In this document: positions 49,001 to 62,309 of the stretch, piece by piece
Position numbering within the stretch: the first letter of the stretch is position 1
How the letters are laid out: the number at the start of each line of letters is the position of its first letter
From: Silene latifolia
Taxonomy: Eukaryota; Streptophyta; Magnoliopsida; Caryophyllales; Caryophyllaceae
NCBI RefSeq assembly: GCF_048544455.1
Contig: NC_133536.1
Span: forward strand, 25,794,152 to 25,858,151
Direction: 5' to 3'
DNA: 64,000 nucleotides
Made by a program: the position numbers and the translations under genes
Notes under the pieces: model-generated
What the model was told of the DNA's origin: nothing
Databases searched by the model: none
The model's input: the letters and a program-made list of their open reading frames with translations, nothing else

Positions 49001-51100
49001 ATTTCCAAAGAAAAAGGTATGATCATATGATGCCGAGCCTATATCATTACTTCTGATTTAATCTTGGATAGTCATAATATACAAGTAATATAAGTTACTC
49101 CTACTCTAATGATTTTTTTTTTATATTGTTTGTAAGTTTGATAAGCAACAAGCAGATGTGGTTGTCTCACGATCCACGATCCTCACAATCATCAACCACT
49201 AAAAAATATGACATCACCGAGGAAGATCGTGCAAAGGTGAACTCGGTATCTTGAAGGCATTAAAGAAAGAAGCTCTGGGAATGAAAAAGAGCCGTCGAAA
49301 CATCCTTATATCTATTCCGGAAAATGTTTTTCACCATCAAGAAGATGTTAGACTTGATTATGAAGACCTATTTGATTTGTGCTTCCAAAAAGAGATTGGA
49401 GCAGCTCATATGTCAATTTTCATGAAGTATGTATTCAGTTTTATCTTTGAGTTTTGTAGTTTACTCTTTTCAATATGATTATTTAACTAATTGTTCAAGA
49501 AAATCATTTTAATATGTAAGGTACTTGAGCGAGTCATGTCACACCGATGGTATATCGGGGATGTATGGATTTTGTGACTCCAATCATCTCTCTCCTTTGA
49601 CTCCAACCGTAGAAGAGGACCGGTCAGACTACTTATGTCGTGTTTTTGGGTGCAATGGAGGCAAAAATATTAATCAACTTTTTTTCGCTCCATTCCATGA
49701 AAAGTAAGTCTATGTACTTCTAATTATAATTCAAAGTTCTTGCTTATCATGTGCAAGTTTATTTTATTCACACTAATAAGTTAAGTACAGTCGGCATTGG
49801 ATGTTAGCTGCTATAAGTCCGTGGAACGGAATCTGTTTTCGCTTGATCCAGCGGGATCAAATAATATCGGTGAATTCGCTCAACGAATTATAAATGAGTA
49901 TGCAACCCGACCTATCACTATGCTTAACAAAATTTATTAATACTGATATCTATTATAGCGTTTTGTTCTTCTAAGTATGAGCTGATTTTTTTTTTGCTAG
50001 GGGCATTATAAAATTTACCACTCTTCACCGAAAAGACATCAAGAAAATTAAAAAGAATCCGGTGAGATGGATGAACATACAGGTACGTGTATATATTAAA
50101 ATCACTAAAAATATGCACTCCCCAATATTTCAATTATAATATTACTGTCATGTGAATATTTGATTTGTTTGCACTTCTTTATAATAGTGTCCTCGTCAAT
50201 CTCAAGCCTCGAAGGATTGTGGATATTTTGTGTGTCGTTATATAATCGAGACTATCGCAAGTAGACGACCGATGATTCCAGATCAGGTAGATATGAAACT
50301 CACATTACTTTCTTAAAATTATGCTTGGGGGGGCCAATTTGGATGTGTGTCATTTTAATTGTGCTCAAATTACTGTCATACGATTACAACATTGAAATCA
50401 TTTTGTGGATGATTTTTTAGAAAGAACACTAAAATTTGGAATCTGAATACATATTGTCACATTATTACTATTGAAAATTTTGGTCTTGAACTAGCACTCC
50501 CTGTAGCTTGTTGGTTAAAAGCTTCATAGCTTTAGTCGGGTCATATATGAGTCTTTGGTGGTGTTGTTCTTTGAGATTGATTTACAAGAAAATTTTGGTC
50601 TTGATTCATCCTTGCGCTTTCTTCTATGCTGCTAACACCTCTTATATAATCCTATCTGTAAAGTTTGTTAAATAGGCATGATAGAGTATAATCTTAGGTA
50701 CGGGAGTATTATCTTAAGAGGTAATTCAATTTCATAGGATTCATAAACAAGGGGGTTAATTACTTGTTCATATATGAAGAAAAATAGCACTTAGCTTCTA
50801 TGGTCAAGATTTTACCTGCTAATAATAATATGTTTGCATAGTGGTGGACGTTGTGGGTGTGAGTGTGGATGGTGATGGTGGTGATGGTGAATTGTGGGGA
50901 TTGGTGGTGGTGATAGACGATGGTGGTTGTAGATCTGATGGTGATTTGTGGGATTTTTTTTTTTTTTGCAGTACTTTCCCGGAACTTGTGGCACTTATAC
51001 GCAAGAGAAAATTGACGAGATAAGAAATATGTGGGTGACATACTTATTCAGTCAAATGGAAGATGAGGAAATTGAAGATGATGATAATATGGACGCGTGA
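46088..51100 (+). pseudogene. CACTA second gene: Transposase_24-like protein with Ulp1-type protease domain
   Basis: A multi-exon gene 200 bases downstream of the transposase. The ATG at 46088 opens MAKKKKQVCSS. WHPVRKTPCGKYGSTFM (46250-46300), KWILSRADDRWRAFKTRL (46695), LWIRAHSRAKDGEF (47195) and RVRGVGSGITI (47458-47495) belong to the TNPA-like plant transposase family (PF03004), followed by a helical stretch at 47533. The 3' exons encode a C48 Ulp1-like cysteine protease: R-H-W (about 49793), L-D-P (49838), Q-x-Q...D-C-G-Y-F-V (50194-50225). Exons that splice well are 49521-49703, 49791-49897, 50001-50080, 50188-50286 and 50972-51100. Single-base shifts near 46340 and 49838 break it. It may be two genes. 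Confidence 0.72.
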
Positions 51101-51404
51101 TGAAGCTTGATTAAATTCTAATCATTGTTAGAAGTTTTTATTTGGAACCCATTTGTTTATTTTTCCCATTTCTTATAATTTTTAGAACACATCTACTTTA
51201 TTTTTTAGAACATACATGAAGGATTTAATTTTTAAGTAGGAATTTGGATATCATGTATCAAATCCGGTTTTTTTATGATATATATAATTTAAAGGTGCGG
51301 TTATTATTATAATTATTATTATTATTATTGTGTCGAAAGAATTGCAAGTACGTTTTGGGAAAAAAAAATTGTCGCATCAGGCATATATTTATGCAAATTA
51401 AAGA

Positions 51405-51680
51405 GACCAGTTCTGTTGAGAACTAGTCTTTTAATGTCAATTAAAGAGACCGGTTTTAAGTTGTAAGCGGTCTGCTACATACAAAGTAAAGAGACCAATT
51501 TTAACCCATAACAGGTCTCTTACAGAGAGAGCAAAGAAACCGGTTATTGGTGATAACAGGTCTCTTTATAAATAACAAAGAAACCACACATAACACCGGT
51601 TTCTTAAAGCTAAGACACCTGTGAGATATAAACCGGTTATAAACCGGTCTCTTATGCTATTTTTAACCGGTCTCTTATAT
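51405..51680 (-). repeat. Right subterminal repeats of CACTA element
   Basis: At least eight copies of AAACCGGT(C/T)TCTT-like units, in both orientations, mirroring those at the left end. Confidence 0.88.
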
Positions 51681-52681
51681 ATTTTTTGTAGTAGTGATAG
51701 ATTACTCTTTAATCTTTCCACAAATTACACATTAATCTTTCCTTAATTATTGTTCAAGTTTATTATTCAAGTTTATTATTGGATAATTGAAGATTATTGG
51801 GTTATTATTGGAGAATTGACAACTCTTCATTAATCAATCAAGTTCTCTTCTTTAATTCTTTGCTTTTTTATTTGGAATCATCTCAAGTTTGGTATAATTC
51901 TTTTACCCTTTACTCTTTATTGTTTATTTCCTCATTCTCTTATCATGTTTACACTTGTTGTGATCATTGACACCATTAATGACATGTTTACCATGATAAT
52001 AAGTGAGTAGTCTCTTAACTAGGATTAGTGGGTAATTAGGGGAAACCAACATGGGATTAATCATGCTTAATTTAATATGTTTTCATAATTAGTTTGCTTG
52101 CTTGTTGTGATGTCAACCTATGCACATGTTATGTTTGATGAAATGCTAAGCCTATGAATCCTTGTATTTTTACCATCTCTTATCTACTCAACTTGACTTG
52201 TAAGATATAAACCAACTCGAGTCTTGTTAGACCATGCATAGAAGTTGATTAGGTGGAAAGTAAGTCGACTTGTAGGTGTTGTACAATCTAATCGATTCGA
52301 CTCTGGTACCCAACTCTTCCTAAGAACCGTAAGACATAAACCAACTCGATTCCTTTACAACATTAATTGCTTGCAACTTTGTAAACATGTTTGTATGATC
52401 AACACCATGAACCCCCTATAACCCCATGACATCCTAGCACTTTTAATCATTTGTTTACATCCTTCCTTTCATTGCTTGTTTTACTCTATTGCTTTTATTA
52501 GTCTAGAACACAACTACAAACCCCATCAATTGTGACACTAGCATAAATTGAGATAGATAGACTTAGAACCCAAAGCACACCATCCCATGGATCGACCTCG
52601 ACTTACCGCTAACTAGTCATTTGTTGAGTATTATAAATGTGTTTGATTGGATGTGACCCGACGACATCACCCATCAACCGT

Positions 52682-53212
52682 ACCGAAATTACTATCTTTA
52701 CTTACTTATGTTGTTGTTTAGTCCATACTTAACCTTTGGTTGACTATGTGCGTTTCTGTATGTGGCAAATAATTTTCAACCCTGTGACGATCCATTTGAT
52801 ATTTCTGGCAAATAGGGAGAAGTGAGTCTTGCAGGTGTTTGGTTTTTGTGAAGAGACTATGGATGGTAAGCTGGAACTTGGGGCGTGACGCAAGAGGCTG
52901 AGTAGCATCGAGTACGTAGTTGACTTAGTTGATATTTTGCTTTAAGAAAGACTTCCGCTGTAATAGTACTTAGTTGACTTAGTTGATATTTTGCTTTAAG
53001 AAAGACTTCCGCTGTAATAGTTTATCTTTCAGTTTTGTTTGAAATTTGTAAGACAAATTAAGACAGTCTAATTATATTAAAGTAATAAAGTTTTAATTTA
53101 CCTTTCATTATTTGTCTTTTGATATTTACCATCTCGGGCAACCGAGATGGTAATAGTCCTAATTATTTGAGAATGCCTTGCTAAAAACTCCCAGATAATT
53201 AGGATTTTTACA
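52682..53212 (+). other. End piece of outer LTR with a tandem duplication
   Basis: The last piece of the outer solo LTR. It contains the CCGAGATGGTAAT block also seen in the related LTRs, and a direct duplication of about 53 bases (about 52914-53019; AGTTGACTTAGTTGATATTT occurs twice). No coding sequence. Confidence 0.65.
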
Positions 53213-53650
53213 TAATTGGTGTATCCATATCATGATGATTAAGTCTTAGTCAAAATTCACATATAACCGAAAAGTAATATATTTATGAAAAGCATAAATT
53301 AATGGTTAGCGATGATTGAAATTGCAGCGTATGAGGTCATTTTAACATTTTTTTTTTCTACTTTTTTTTTATTGTTACAAGTCTTCTTTTAGTTATATGA
53401 TAAAACATAAATTTTAGAAATATGTTGTTTTTCAACTTTTAAGCACACACTTTTCACAAATCAATTTTTTTGGATAAAAATAAGCATTGTCATATCCTGC
53501 GAAATGGAAAATCATGATGGTACATATATTTTATGCTTATTAATAATGATAAAAATTAATTTTTGAAATAAACACTAGAATATAGATTTTAATTAGGATA
53601 TATTTTTCATGTATAAAATCATAATATTTCCATTACTGCATGCTTGTCTA

Positions 53651-54880
<1,230 letters not shown>

Positions 54881-54923
54881 GTAGTTTAAAAATAAGATAG
54901 TCTAGCCTAATGTACAATTGGTA

Positions 54924-54932
54924 CCTTATATA
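54924..54932 (-). promoter_or_regulatory. TATA box of X8 gene
   Basis: TATATAAGG on the minus strand, 44 bases upstream of the first ATG (54880) and 65 bases upstream of the second (54859). The spacing favours the second ATG, or a very short leader. Confidence 0.65.
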
Positions 54933-54940
54933 CACAATAC

Positions 54941-56035
54941 ACAATAAAAAAAATATGTATATACAACAACATAAAGAAGAATCACACATGATGCTCTTAC
55001 TTTTAAGTTTCATACTTAGCAAAGTAAGAAAAATCTGAATGATCCTTATATATATGATTTTACATTTTTGTCAATTTAGTGATCTGCTTTCAAAAATGTT
55101 CTCCAACCACTTTTCTAAGATCCTCTATATTTTCATTTTTGACATCCATAAAGATGTACTTTCCCTTTTAGTAAATGACTTGTGGTTTTATTAATTGTGA
55201 TCTCAACTTTTTTCTCTACTTTTAGTTTCCTTCAAATATTTTCATTTTTCTTATTCTATCTATACAATAACATACTCATAAAAAAAGTTACTAAACCCAC
55301 TACTACACCAACTATAACCAACTACTTGACACAATTATTTCCACCACAAAGGTAATAAATAACAACAATTTAAGCATATACATATAGTTATCATAACTTA
55401 TTAAATATCAACGCATCCGAGTACAACATTTATTGCAATCACTTGTAATAACATACAATGATAAAATAATTTTATTAGAACTTTTATCGTAAAACTTTCA
55501 TTAACAAGGTTAGAAAATATGTTATAACTTCCTAAAATCACGAATAAATATTCGTTCAGCTAAATCTTCAATTATTATACTTTTTAGAAAACACAAAGAG
55601 TTAAAAATGCATGAGATAAAGAATGAGGTCCAAAGCTTAAAAATTAAATTTTTAAAGATTTTACAACTCAATTGGCCTCGACAGAAACGTATCTGCACTT
55701 TGTTAGAAACTTGGGTCAATTTTCAAAAATCACCATTAAATATTGAAACATCAAGAATTAACATGGTTTATCAATTTAAAAACATATTTGAGTCTTCTAA
55801 TCAGTGGAGTTGGAATTATGCAAAAATTATAAATACAAATTAAATGAAAAAATTTACAAAATCGTTTGTCGAAAACTTAATTGTACAGGAATATTCTGAC
55901 CACTGTCCACTAAAATATTTATAACTCCTAAACCGTTTATTATTTAAGCGTAAAATAAGTGGCATATGAAAGCTAACTCAAAAGGCTATCACACAAAAAA
56001 ATTTCATGCAAAGATATTAAACAGGTAGTAAATGG
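54941..56035. other. A/T-rich spacer upstream of X8 gene
   Basis: About 1.1 kb of strongly A/T-rich DNA with no convincing gene. A 78-codon open frame at 55607-55843 has no recognisable motif. The last 200 bases may already belong to the retroelement interior on the right. The X8 gene's promoter should lie at its left end. Confidence 0.5.
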
Positions 56036-56500
56036 CAGCCAAAGCAATCAAGGGTAAAATTACGAGAAATCAACCAAATCACATTTTCACAATTTCACGC
56101 ATTTTCCGTAGTACTTCACATGTTAATCATAATTACGCCTTCCCAATACATTCCAACATACGTTTCTCATAATCACATGCATATCCCAATGCTTAAAATC
56201 ATATCACGTTCATATCTCCTTAAAATCAAGGTTACGTCCCCGTAACCGCATGCATCAATGAAACAATATTCATACAAAGCAAACAAAGACTCCCAAGACA
56301 AAATAAACGATATTCATTTTAAATTACCCCGCACTATCTCTCGAGGTAACCGGTTCAAAACTGGAAGGCCAGGCTACGAATTAAGGGATCCTTCTTAACC
56401 GTCCTAAGAGGGGCACCTAACAGTTTCTACCCGGGGTTCATTTTATTTAGACACATCCTAAGTTCATTATTGTTCATTGGTTTGGCCTGAGGATCGTTTT
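56036..56500 (-). other. Leader of minus-strand LARD-like element
   Basis: On the minus strand it matches the start of the interior of the element at 14627 (GATCCTCAGGCC, GATGTGTCTAAATAAAATGA and the following 100 bases). The element is cut off near 56036, so gag, pol and the other LTR are missing. Confidence 0.65.
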
Positions 56501-56512
56501 TCTCTGATACCA
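56501..56512 (-). other. Primer binding site of minus-strand element
   Basis: TGGTATCAGAGA on the minus strand, three bases from the LTR edge at 56516; it fixes the orientation. Confidence 0.8.
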
Positions 56513-56515
56513 CTT

Positions 56516-57258
56516 TGTAACACCCCTATTTATTTAGGAGCCTTTAGCTAGACATCCCAAGTAAATGAAAGTGTTACCATCTTGGTTTCCTGAGGTAGTG
56601 AATAACAAGGTACAACAAACCAAAGTAATTTAAATAAAACTTTAGCGATTACATGTTTATTACAAATTAACCAACTAAGACTTAATATAAATTAAAGTAC
56701 AACTCGCAGCGAAAATAAATAAAATGATAAGATAATATATATGGTCTAGACTTCTAGGTAGACTGGTCAAGACCTCACGCATCCCATAGCTCCCAAGTAA
56801 ACTAATCTTTAGTACCTTTCAAATCTACTCCCCAATTATGGGTCATCACAGGTGTTCACGAATACACGGTCAACCACGAGATTGTGTAGGAATAAACCGA
56901 ACAAAAAAAAATAATCCAACCAAAATAGACATCCTTCAAATTCTCATCACTTCAACCGTACAACTCACTTACGTCACTGGCAGTAGCACAACTCCCTTAA
57001 CACCATGTTATGCTCAACTGGCAGTAGTAATTACTTACTATGCACAACTATCTCTGGCAGTAGTAATTACTTACTATGCACATCTGGCAGTAATGATTAC
57101 TCGCTATGCACAACTGGCAGTAACACCCTCCGTGTTATGCTTAAAGAATCATCACGCCACACCATATATAACCAACAATAATGAACAAAAACAACCCAGT
57201 CATACGGCTTCATTAATAACCTAGCATACACATATACTCCATCTCCAATTATTAATCT
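56516..57258 (-). repeat. LTR (minus strand), left arm of palindrome
   Basis: Begins (plus strand) TGTAACACCCC, with the family CCGAGATGG-like block changed to CCAAGATGGTAAC on the minus strand. From 56606 to 57258 it is the reverse complement of 57345-58031. It contains a minisatellite of CTGGCAGTAGTAATTACTTA-type units (56975-57125). Confidence 0.85.
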
Positions 57259-57344
57259 CAATATTAACGCTCTCATTTACTTGGGATATGCTAGGTTATT
57301 TACTTAGGATATCTCATTTACTTGGGATATGCTAGGTCATACAC
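57259..57344. repeat. Loop of palindrome with direct repeats
   Basis: 86 bases holding two copies of CTCATTTACTTGGGATATGC (about 41 bases apart) and a partial third, unlike either arm. Confidence 0.8.
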
Positions 57345-58031
57345 AGATTAATTATTGGAGATGGAGTATATGTGTATGCTAGGTTATTATCGGAGTCGTA
57401 TCACTGGGTTGTTATTGTTCATTATTGTTGGTTATATATGGTGTGGCGCGATGGTTGTTTAGTTGAGCATAACCTGGAGGGTGTTACTGCTAGTTGTGCA
57501 TAGCGAGTAATCGTTACTGCCAGATGTGCATAGAAAGTAATTACTACTGCCAGAGATAGTTGTGCATAGTAAGTAATTACTACTGCCGGGTGAGCATGGT
57601 ACACAAGTACTACTGCCAGTTGAGCATAGCATGGTGTTAAGGGAGTTGTGCTACTGCCAGTGACGTAAGTGAGTTGTACGGATGAAGTGATGAGAATTTG
57701 TAGGGTGTCTATTTTGGTTGGATTATTTTTTGTTGTTCGGTTTATTACTACTCAATCTCGTGGTTGACCATGTATTCGTGAACACCACTGATGAACCATA
57801 ATTGAGGAGCAGATTTGACAGGTACTAAAGATTAGTTTACTTGGGAGCTATGGGATGCGTGAGGTCTTGACCAGTCTACCTAGAAGTCTAGATCATATAG
57901 ATTATCTAATCACTTTATTTATTTTCGCTGCGAGTTGTACTTTAATTTATATTAAGTCTTAGTTGGCAAATTTGTAATAAACATGTAATCGCTAAAGTTT
58001 TATTTAAAGTACTTTGGTTTGTTGTACCTTG
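57345..58031 (+). repeat. Inverted LTR copy, right arm of palindrome
   Basis: Reverse complement of 56606-57258 with scattered differences. It lacks the last about 90 bases of the LTR because another LTR starts at 58032. It carries the same minisatellite in reverse (57465-57660). Confidence 0.88.
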
Positions 58032-58780
58032 TGTAATACCCGTTCTTTTAGGGACCCGTTGACCGGCGTTGACTATCCTTAGACACCGACCTTGACCTTA
58101 GGAAACTTTACGAGTGATGACTTGTGACGTAGTGAGCTTTAGTTGGTGTGTTACTCGATCTAGTTGAGACTACTCGATCGAGTAACTTGGGAGCTCGATC
58201 GAGTAGAGGTCACTCGAACTCGATCGAGTAACGGGTTTGCATCGGTAAATTATAAATCGATAATCGTGAAACCCCAAATCATTTTTCGCACCTTCTTCAT
58301 AAACCTAAATGCCGTCACCTTCTTTCTCCTTCACCATAATCCTTTCCTTGAGGTCCTTAAGGATGCTTACACCATGGGGATGAGATACTTGAGTCGGGTA
58401 GCGGTCTTGACGCTGGATTTCTATGTATTGGTATGTTATCGTCATCATCATCGTCATCGTTGTTTTCATTTAGGTTGATAGTAATAGTGATAGATGGTTG
58501 TACTGTTGGTATAGGTGATTCGCTTGGTTGATTGGTATCTTTTGGTTGGACGCGGGATCGCTGCGGTTCGCTAAAGGTAGGTTTACCTACTCAGTACTGT
58601 TGATTGTCTAGAGTGTCTGTTGATGTTGTTTGGTTGTGTAGAGTCAGTATTGCTAAATGGTTTTCGTAGTTGTTAATGTTGTGTTGGTACAGTGGTTGGT
58701 GATCGTTGTTGTACAACTATTTGTGTTTTTGTTTGTCTATGGTTCTCGAGGTGCGCCTTCGGCTGAGTGGAGTCACTTGC
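58032..58780 (+). mobile_element. 5' part of another Tekay-like LTR
   Basis: Starts TGTAATACCCG, with repeated ACTCGATCGAGT motifs (58155-58235) like those of the outer LTR at 23983. It is cut at 58780 by the next LTR, so its continuation lies beyond the window. It holds a 104-codon open frame (58164-58478) without recognisable domains that I do not call a gene. Confidence 0.6.
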
Positions 58781-61700
58781 TGTGACACCCCGCGAAAACG
58801 CGGATATTATAACTTATAAACTTCAAGCGGAAATTTGGGAATTTTTGAAACTTTTAAAGTTTAAAGCGCGGGTTCATAAAAATCTAAAACACAAATAAAG
58901 AATGCGGAAATAAAAATTAAATTATATAAACATGATAGTCAAAGGTGAAGGAAAATATATCCCTCGAATGACAATACAATAAAAGGTGAGTCTAAACAAT
59001 CCTAATAAACCGACTACAAGGCCAAAGTGCTCGCTAGCTCACTTATGTCTTCACCCCATAAATGCACCAACTAGTACATGTCATTCATGTAAACGTGAAC
59101 GCCACAGTCAGTGGGGAGTAACTCAAGGTTCTCCCAGCCACAAATTGTCGAAATGAACATAACAAAGAACTAAAACAGGTAAATCATGTAATATACTTAC
59201 AAAAGATGTGAATATCAAGTTTATATGTAAACAAGGCAATCAGAAGAGATGGAACAAGATCGATCAACATTAGCATGATCACGGTTAAACTGTTCATGTG
59301 AGACAATTAAATAATATGAAAGACAAGAATACGGTAATCTATACCAAAGCACGCATTTCAAGGAAATACAACATAGATGTGAGGTTAGAATCCGAATCAT
59401 GTGAAGCAGTTAAGTAAGGGGTCATCCAATGCAATTTACAAGAATAGAAAATGTAGCCATTATTTGGAAAACCACTTAGCAAACATTATACGGGACGTGG
59501 CTACTAATGTCACATTCATACTTATGGCTTGTATCTCACCATAAGAACGGATGAGATCATCAATCCCGACGATCATATCGCAACTAGAGGGCTTATAGCT
59601 CACCCCTAGTATCCGATAGGACCAAGACAAACAACACAAGGCATAACTCTTACCTTGAAAGACAAATACCGATATCTATAACCAAGCAAGACCTTTACTA
59701 CTCATATATATATATATAATTTCCCTGGTAGGACGACAATGGTACTCCCAAGACTCAGTCCTAGTCTAAATCTGGCCAGACTCTCGGGACAGTACAGTTC
59801 CCGATTCAACATGCGGCATAACGGTCCGCATCCAAGACTCGAAGACAAATCGGAAATCGAGAACCCACAATCGGCAGGACAGTCCGAAAGAGGCGGAAGA
59901 TATGAGCTAAACCCACAATCGGCAGGACAGTCCGAAAGAGGCGTAAAGATAAGTCAAGCAATACGGTATAGCATAAAGACATTATCATAAGAATACGACT
60001 CAACCAAGCGATACGAATCAACTTGGAAAGAGACTACTACGTGTAATGAACCGATGATAATCCGAGTGAGACATTTCATGCCAAATCATAATCATGAATA
60101 TGAATAAGTAACCCATTTCCTTAATATTTGTCACTTGAATAAAAATGTAAATAAACGGAACTGAACCATTTATAATGAGCAAAGCAAGAATTTAATTATA
60201 AATTACTCAAATGTAAGATAGACCATTTACTACTTACAAAGCGTAAATAATTGAATTGGGTGCGTATTATAATGAAAGCATGTCATTTCATATATAAATG
60301 AGATAATCTAATAATGAATTCCATAATTATAATTCATGTGAGAAAAATATATAGATGAACGATATTTAACGGATTACGTTATATAAAACATGAGACGGAA
60401 TTTAAATATTTCAATCATCCCGAAATTGGCACCAAGAGTACCCATAATGGGTGTGGCCTAATAACACAAGATGTAAACAAGCCCAATCTAATAAACATTT
60501 CAAACCTAATAGATAAAACCTAACAAGTCCAAAGGATAGAGTATGACAAACCAAAATGGTAGAACATGTCAAGCCCAAAGTGAAACATACTCACCACCTA
60601 AGAGAACAAAAAGAAACACGGACGAAAGAAAGGAGGGAAAGTGCAATCAGGCTAAGCAGACAAGAGCATCGCCAAGTACGACCACGGCCAGCCTACGAAA
60701 ACCCCACATACACTTGGTCACGGCTGCTCAGCAGCCCGAGGGACGGTCACTAAGAACCGTGCTAACACGGTGTATAACTAGACATTTAACACAAGAAGTT
60801 CGAGTACACCCACGACGGTATTATCATGTATAGAGCCAGCACGAAAACAGTTCGAGAGGCTACACATCTCGTCTCAAATATAGAGTTCAGACGACCTTTC
60901 CACAGTTCCCAAGACAATCCCAACACAGCTCACCAGATCCGCCAAGGATAGGCCGAAGTGCAGACCGTAACAGGGCACACAAACAGACTCCAAACACCCT
61001 CTCTCGGCTGAAAAACAAAGTTAACCCAACGACACTCGAGACCACCATGGAAACAGGCCAATTTACCCATCGTTTGAGATGGAAAAACCCAGCTAAAACC
61101 ATCAAAACGGACCCGACCCAGACCGTGACAGGACACCCACAACCACTATTTCGACTACCACAAACACACGACACTAGTCCTACGACCATTATTACGACGG
61201 TCCCAAAACAGAGGACGGTGCCACCCATTTCAGTCTCCATTTAGACCGACAACAACCATGAAAATTAACCACAAGCAATTAAACTTGATTTCATCCATGA
61301 GAAACACAGAAAAGACTCAAACTTTGCAATGAATAAGGAAAGGTCGAGTAAGAAGGGCGAAAATATCGACTCATTGTCGAGTAACCTATCACTGTTACCT
61401 TAGCCGCTCCTTATTCTTCGAATAAATGGTCCCACAAGCTTCAATCTACCACATGGTCTTCGAAACCTTCGTCATGGAGCAAGAAAACGAAGGAGATTGA
61501 GGGAAAACCGAAACTTTATAAGATGGGTCAAAAACGAAAGTCATACAAGATTGCAACTTTCTTACCTTAAAAGGATGAGGAAGGAATGGGGAAGCTAATG
61601 GTGTAAAAATTTGAAGATTTGGTTAAGAGATGGAGGAGAAATCTGGGTCGAAAAGGGGCGAAAATGGCGTTGCTGCTGCGTTGTTGTTGTTGTTGTTGTT

Positions 61701-61792
61701 GTTGTTTTGTTTTTAAAGGAAGAAGACGAGAGAAAGAAAGAAAGAGGATGGCAGGGTGGGGTTTCAAGGAATGCAACAACAACAACAACAAC

Positions 61793-61859
<67 letters not shown>

Positions 61860-62294
61860 TAATAATAATAATAATATATAATATTGATAATAATAATAAT
61901 ATATAATGATATACATATATAAAGTATAAAAGTAGAGTATAGGTAGGTGAATGTGTTGTTGGTTTTTGGTTGGTCCGGAATAAAGTAGGTACAAAATGAA
62001 ATGTGACGGTCTAAGGTTTCGACGGAAATTAAGACGGAGATTATTATTATTACTGTCACTATTATTACTGTCCGACCAAAAATATGTATACCGAAATTCT
62101 TATATAAATTATGACTCAAAAATATAATTTAATAATACGTATTTTTATAAAAATGAGCTTTTATATAATACGTTCATAAAAATCGTGTTTGACATAAAAT
62201 TAATTAAATTGAATAATTCAAATATATATAATAAAGTAATTAAACGGTTTAATAAATTTTTAAATGTCAAAATACGAAATTCGCGGGTGTTACA
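58781..62294 (-). repeat. 3.5 kb LTR of a minus-strand LTR retrotransposon
   Basis: Bounded by TGTGACACCCCGCG (58781) and CGCGGGTGTTACA (62294). On the minus strand the purine tract AAAAGGTGGGGTGAT adjoins the right end, so this is the 3' LTR and the element continues to the right. Its length (3514 bases) is unusual but no nested element was found inside. CTTGC (58776-58780) may be one copy of the target duplication. Several open frames are short and shadowed. Confidence 0.72.
61678..61858. repeat. (GTT)n ... (CAA)n(AAT)n microsatellites
   Basis: GTT repeats at 61678-61707, then about 65 bases, then CAA (61774-61791) and AAT repeats to 61858, arranged so that the GTT and CAA runs can pair. 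Confidence 0.95.
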
Positions 62295-62309
62295 ATCACC
62301 CCACCTTTT
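62295..62309 (-). other. Polypurine tract of minus-strand element
   Basis: AAAAGGTGGGGTGAT on the minus strand, next to the LTR. Just upstream a short frame, GAGAACGAAACTTTT, could be the last codons of a chromovirus-type pol. Confidence 0.65.

Larger units (their letters stand above)
38905..51696 (+). mobile_element. CACTA (En/Spm-type) DNA transposon
   Basis: A 12.8 kb element bounded by CACTACTACAAAAA (38905) and its inverted copy ending TTTTTTGTAGTAGTG (51696), with the 3-base duplication ATA (38902-38904 and 51697-51699). Subterminal regions carry many AACCGGT(C/T)TCTTA units in both orientations (38935-39060 and 51405-51680), the likely binding sites for its accessory protein. It encodes a TNP2-like transposase and a second gene of TNPA/Transposase_24 type with a Ulp1-like end. 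Both genes have single-base breaks, so the element is probably no longer autonomous. Confidence 0.95.
37994..52676 (+). mobile_element. Athila-like solo LTR split by CACTA element
   Basis: Starts TGATGTGAACATT and ends CATCACCCATCA, flanked by ACCGT (37989-37993 and 52677-52681). With the CACTA element and its duplication removed, about 1.89 kb of LTR remains (37994-38904 and 51700-52676). It has a TATA box, CTATAAATA, near 38816. Style and length suggest an Athila- or Ogre-type Ty3/gypsy LTR, but the family assignment is by general appearance only. No interior sequence adjoins either end. Confidence 0.72.

Noticed and set aside
58164..58478. 104-codon open frame in the LTR at 58032
   Set aside because: It lies inside an LTR leader region, has no recognisable domain and is cut by the next element.
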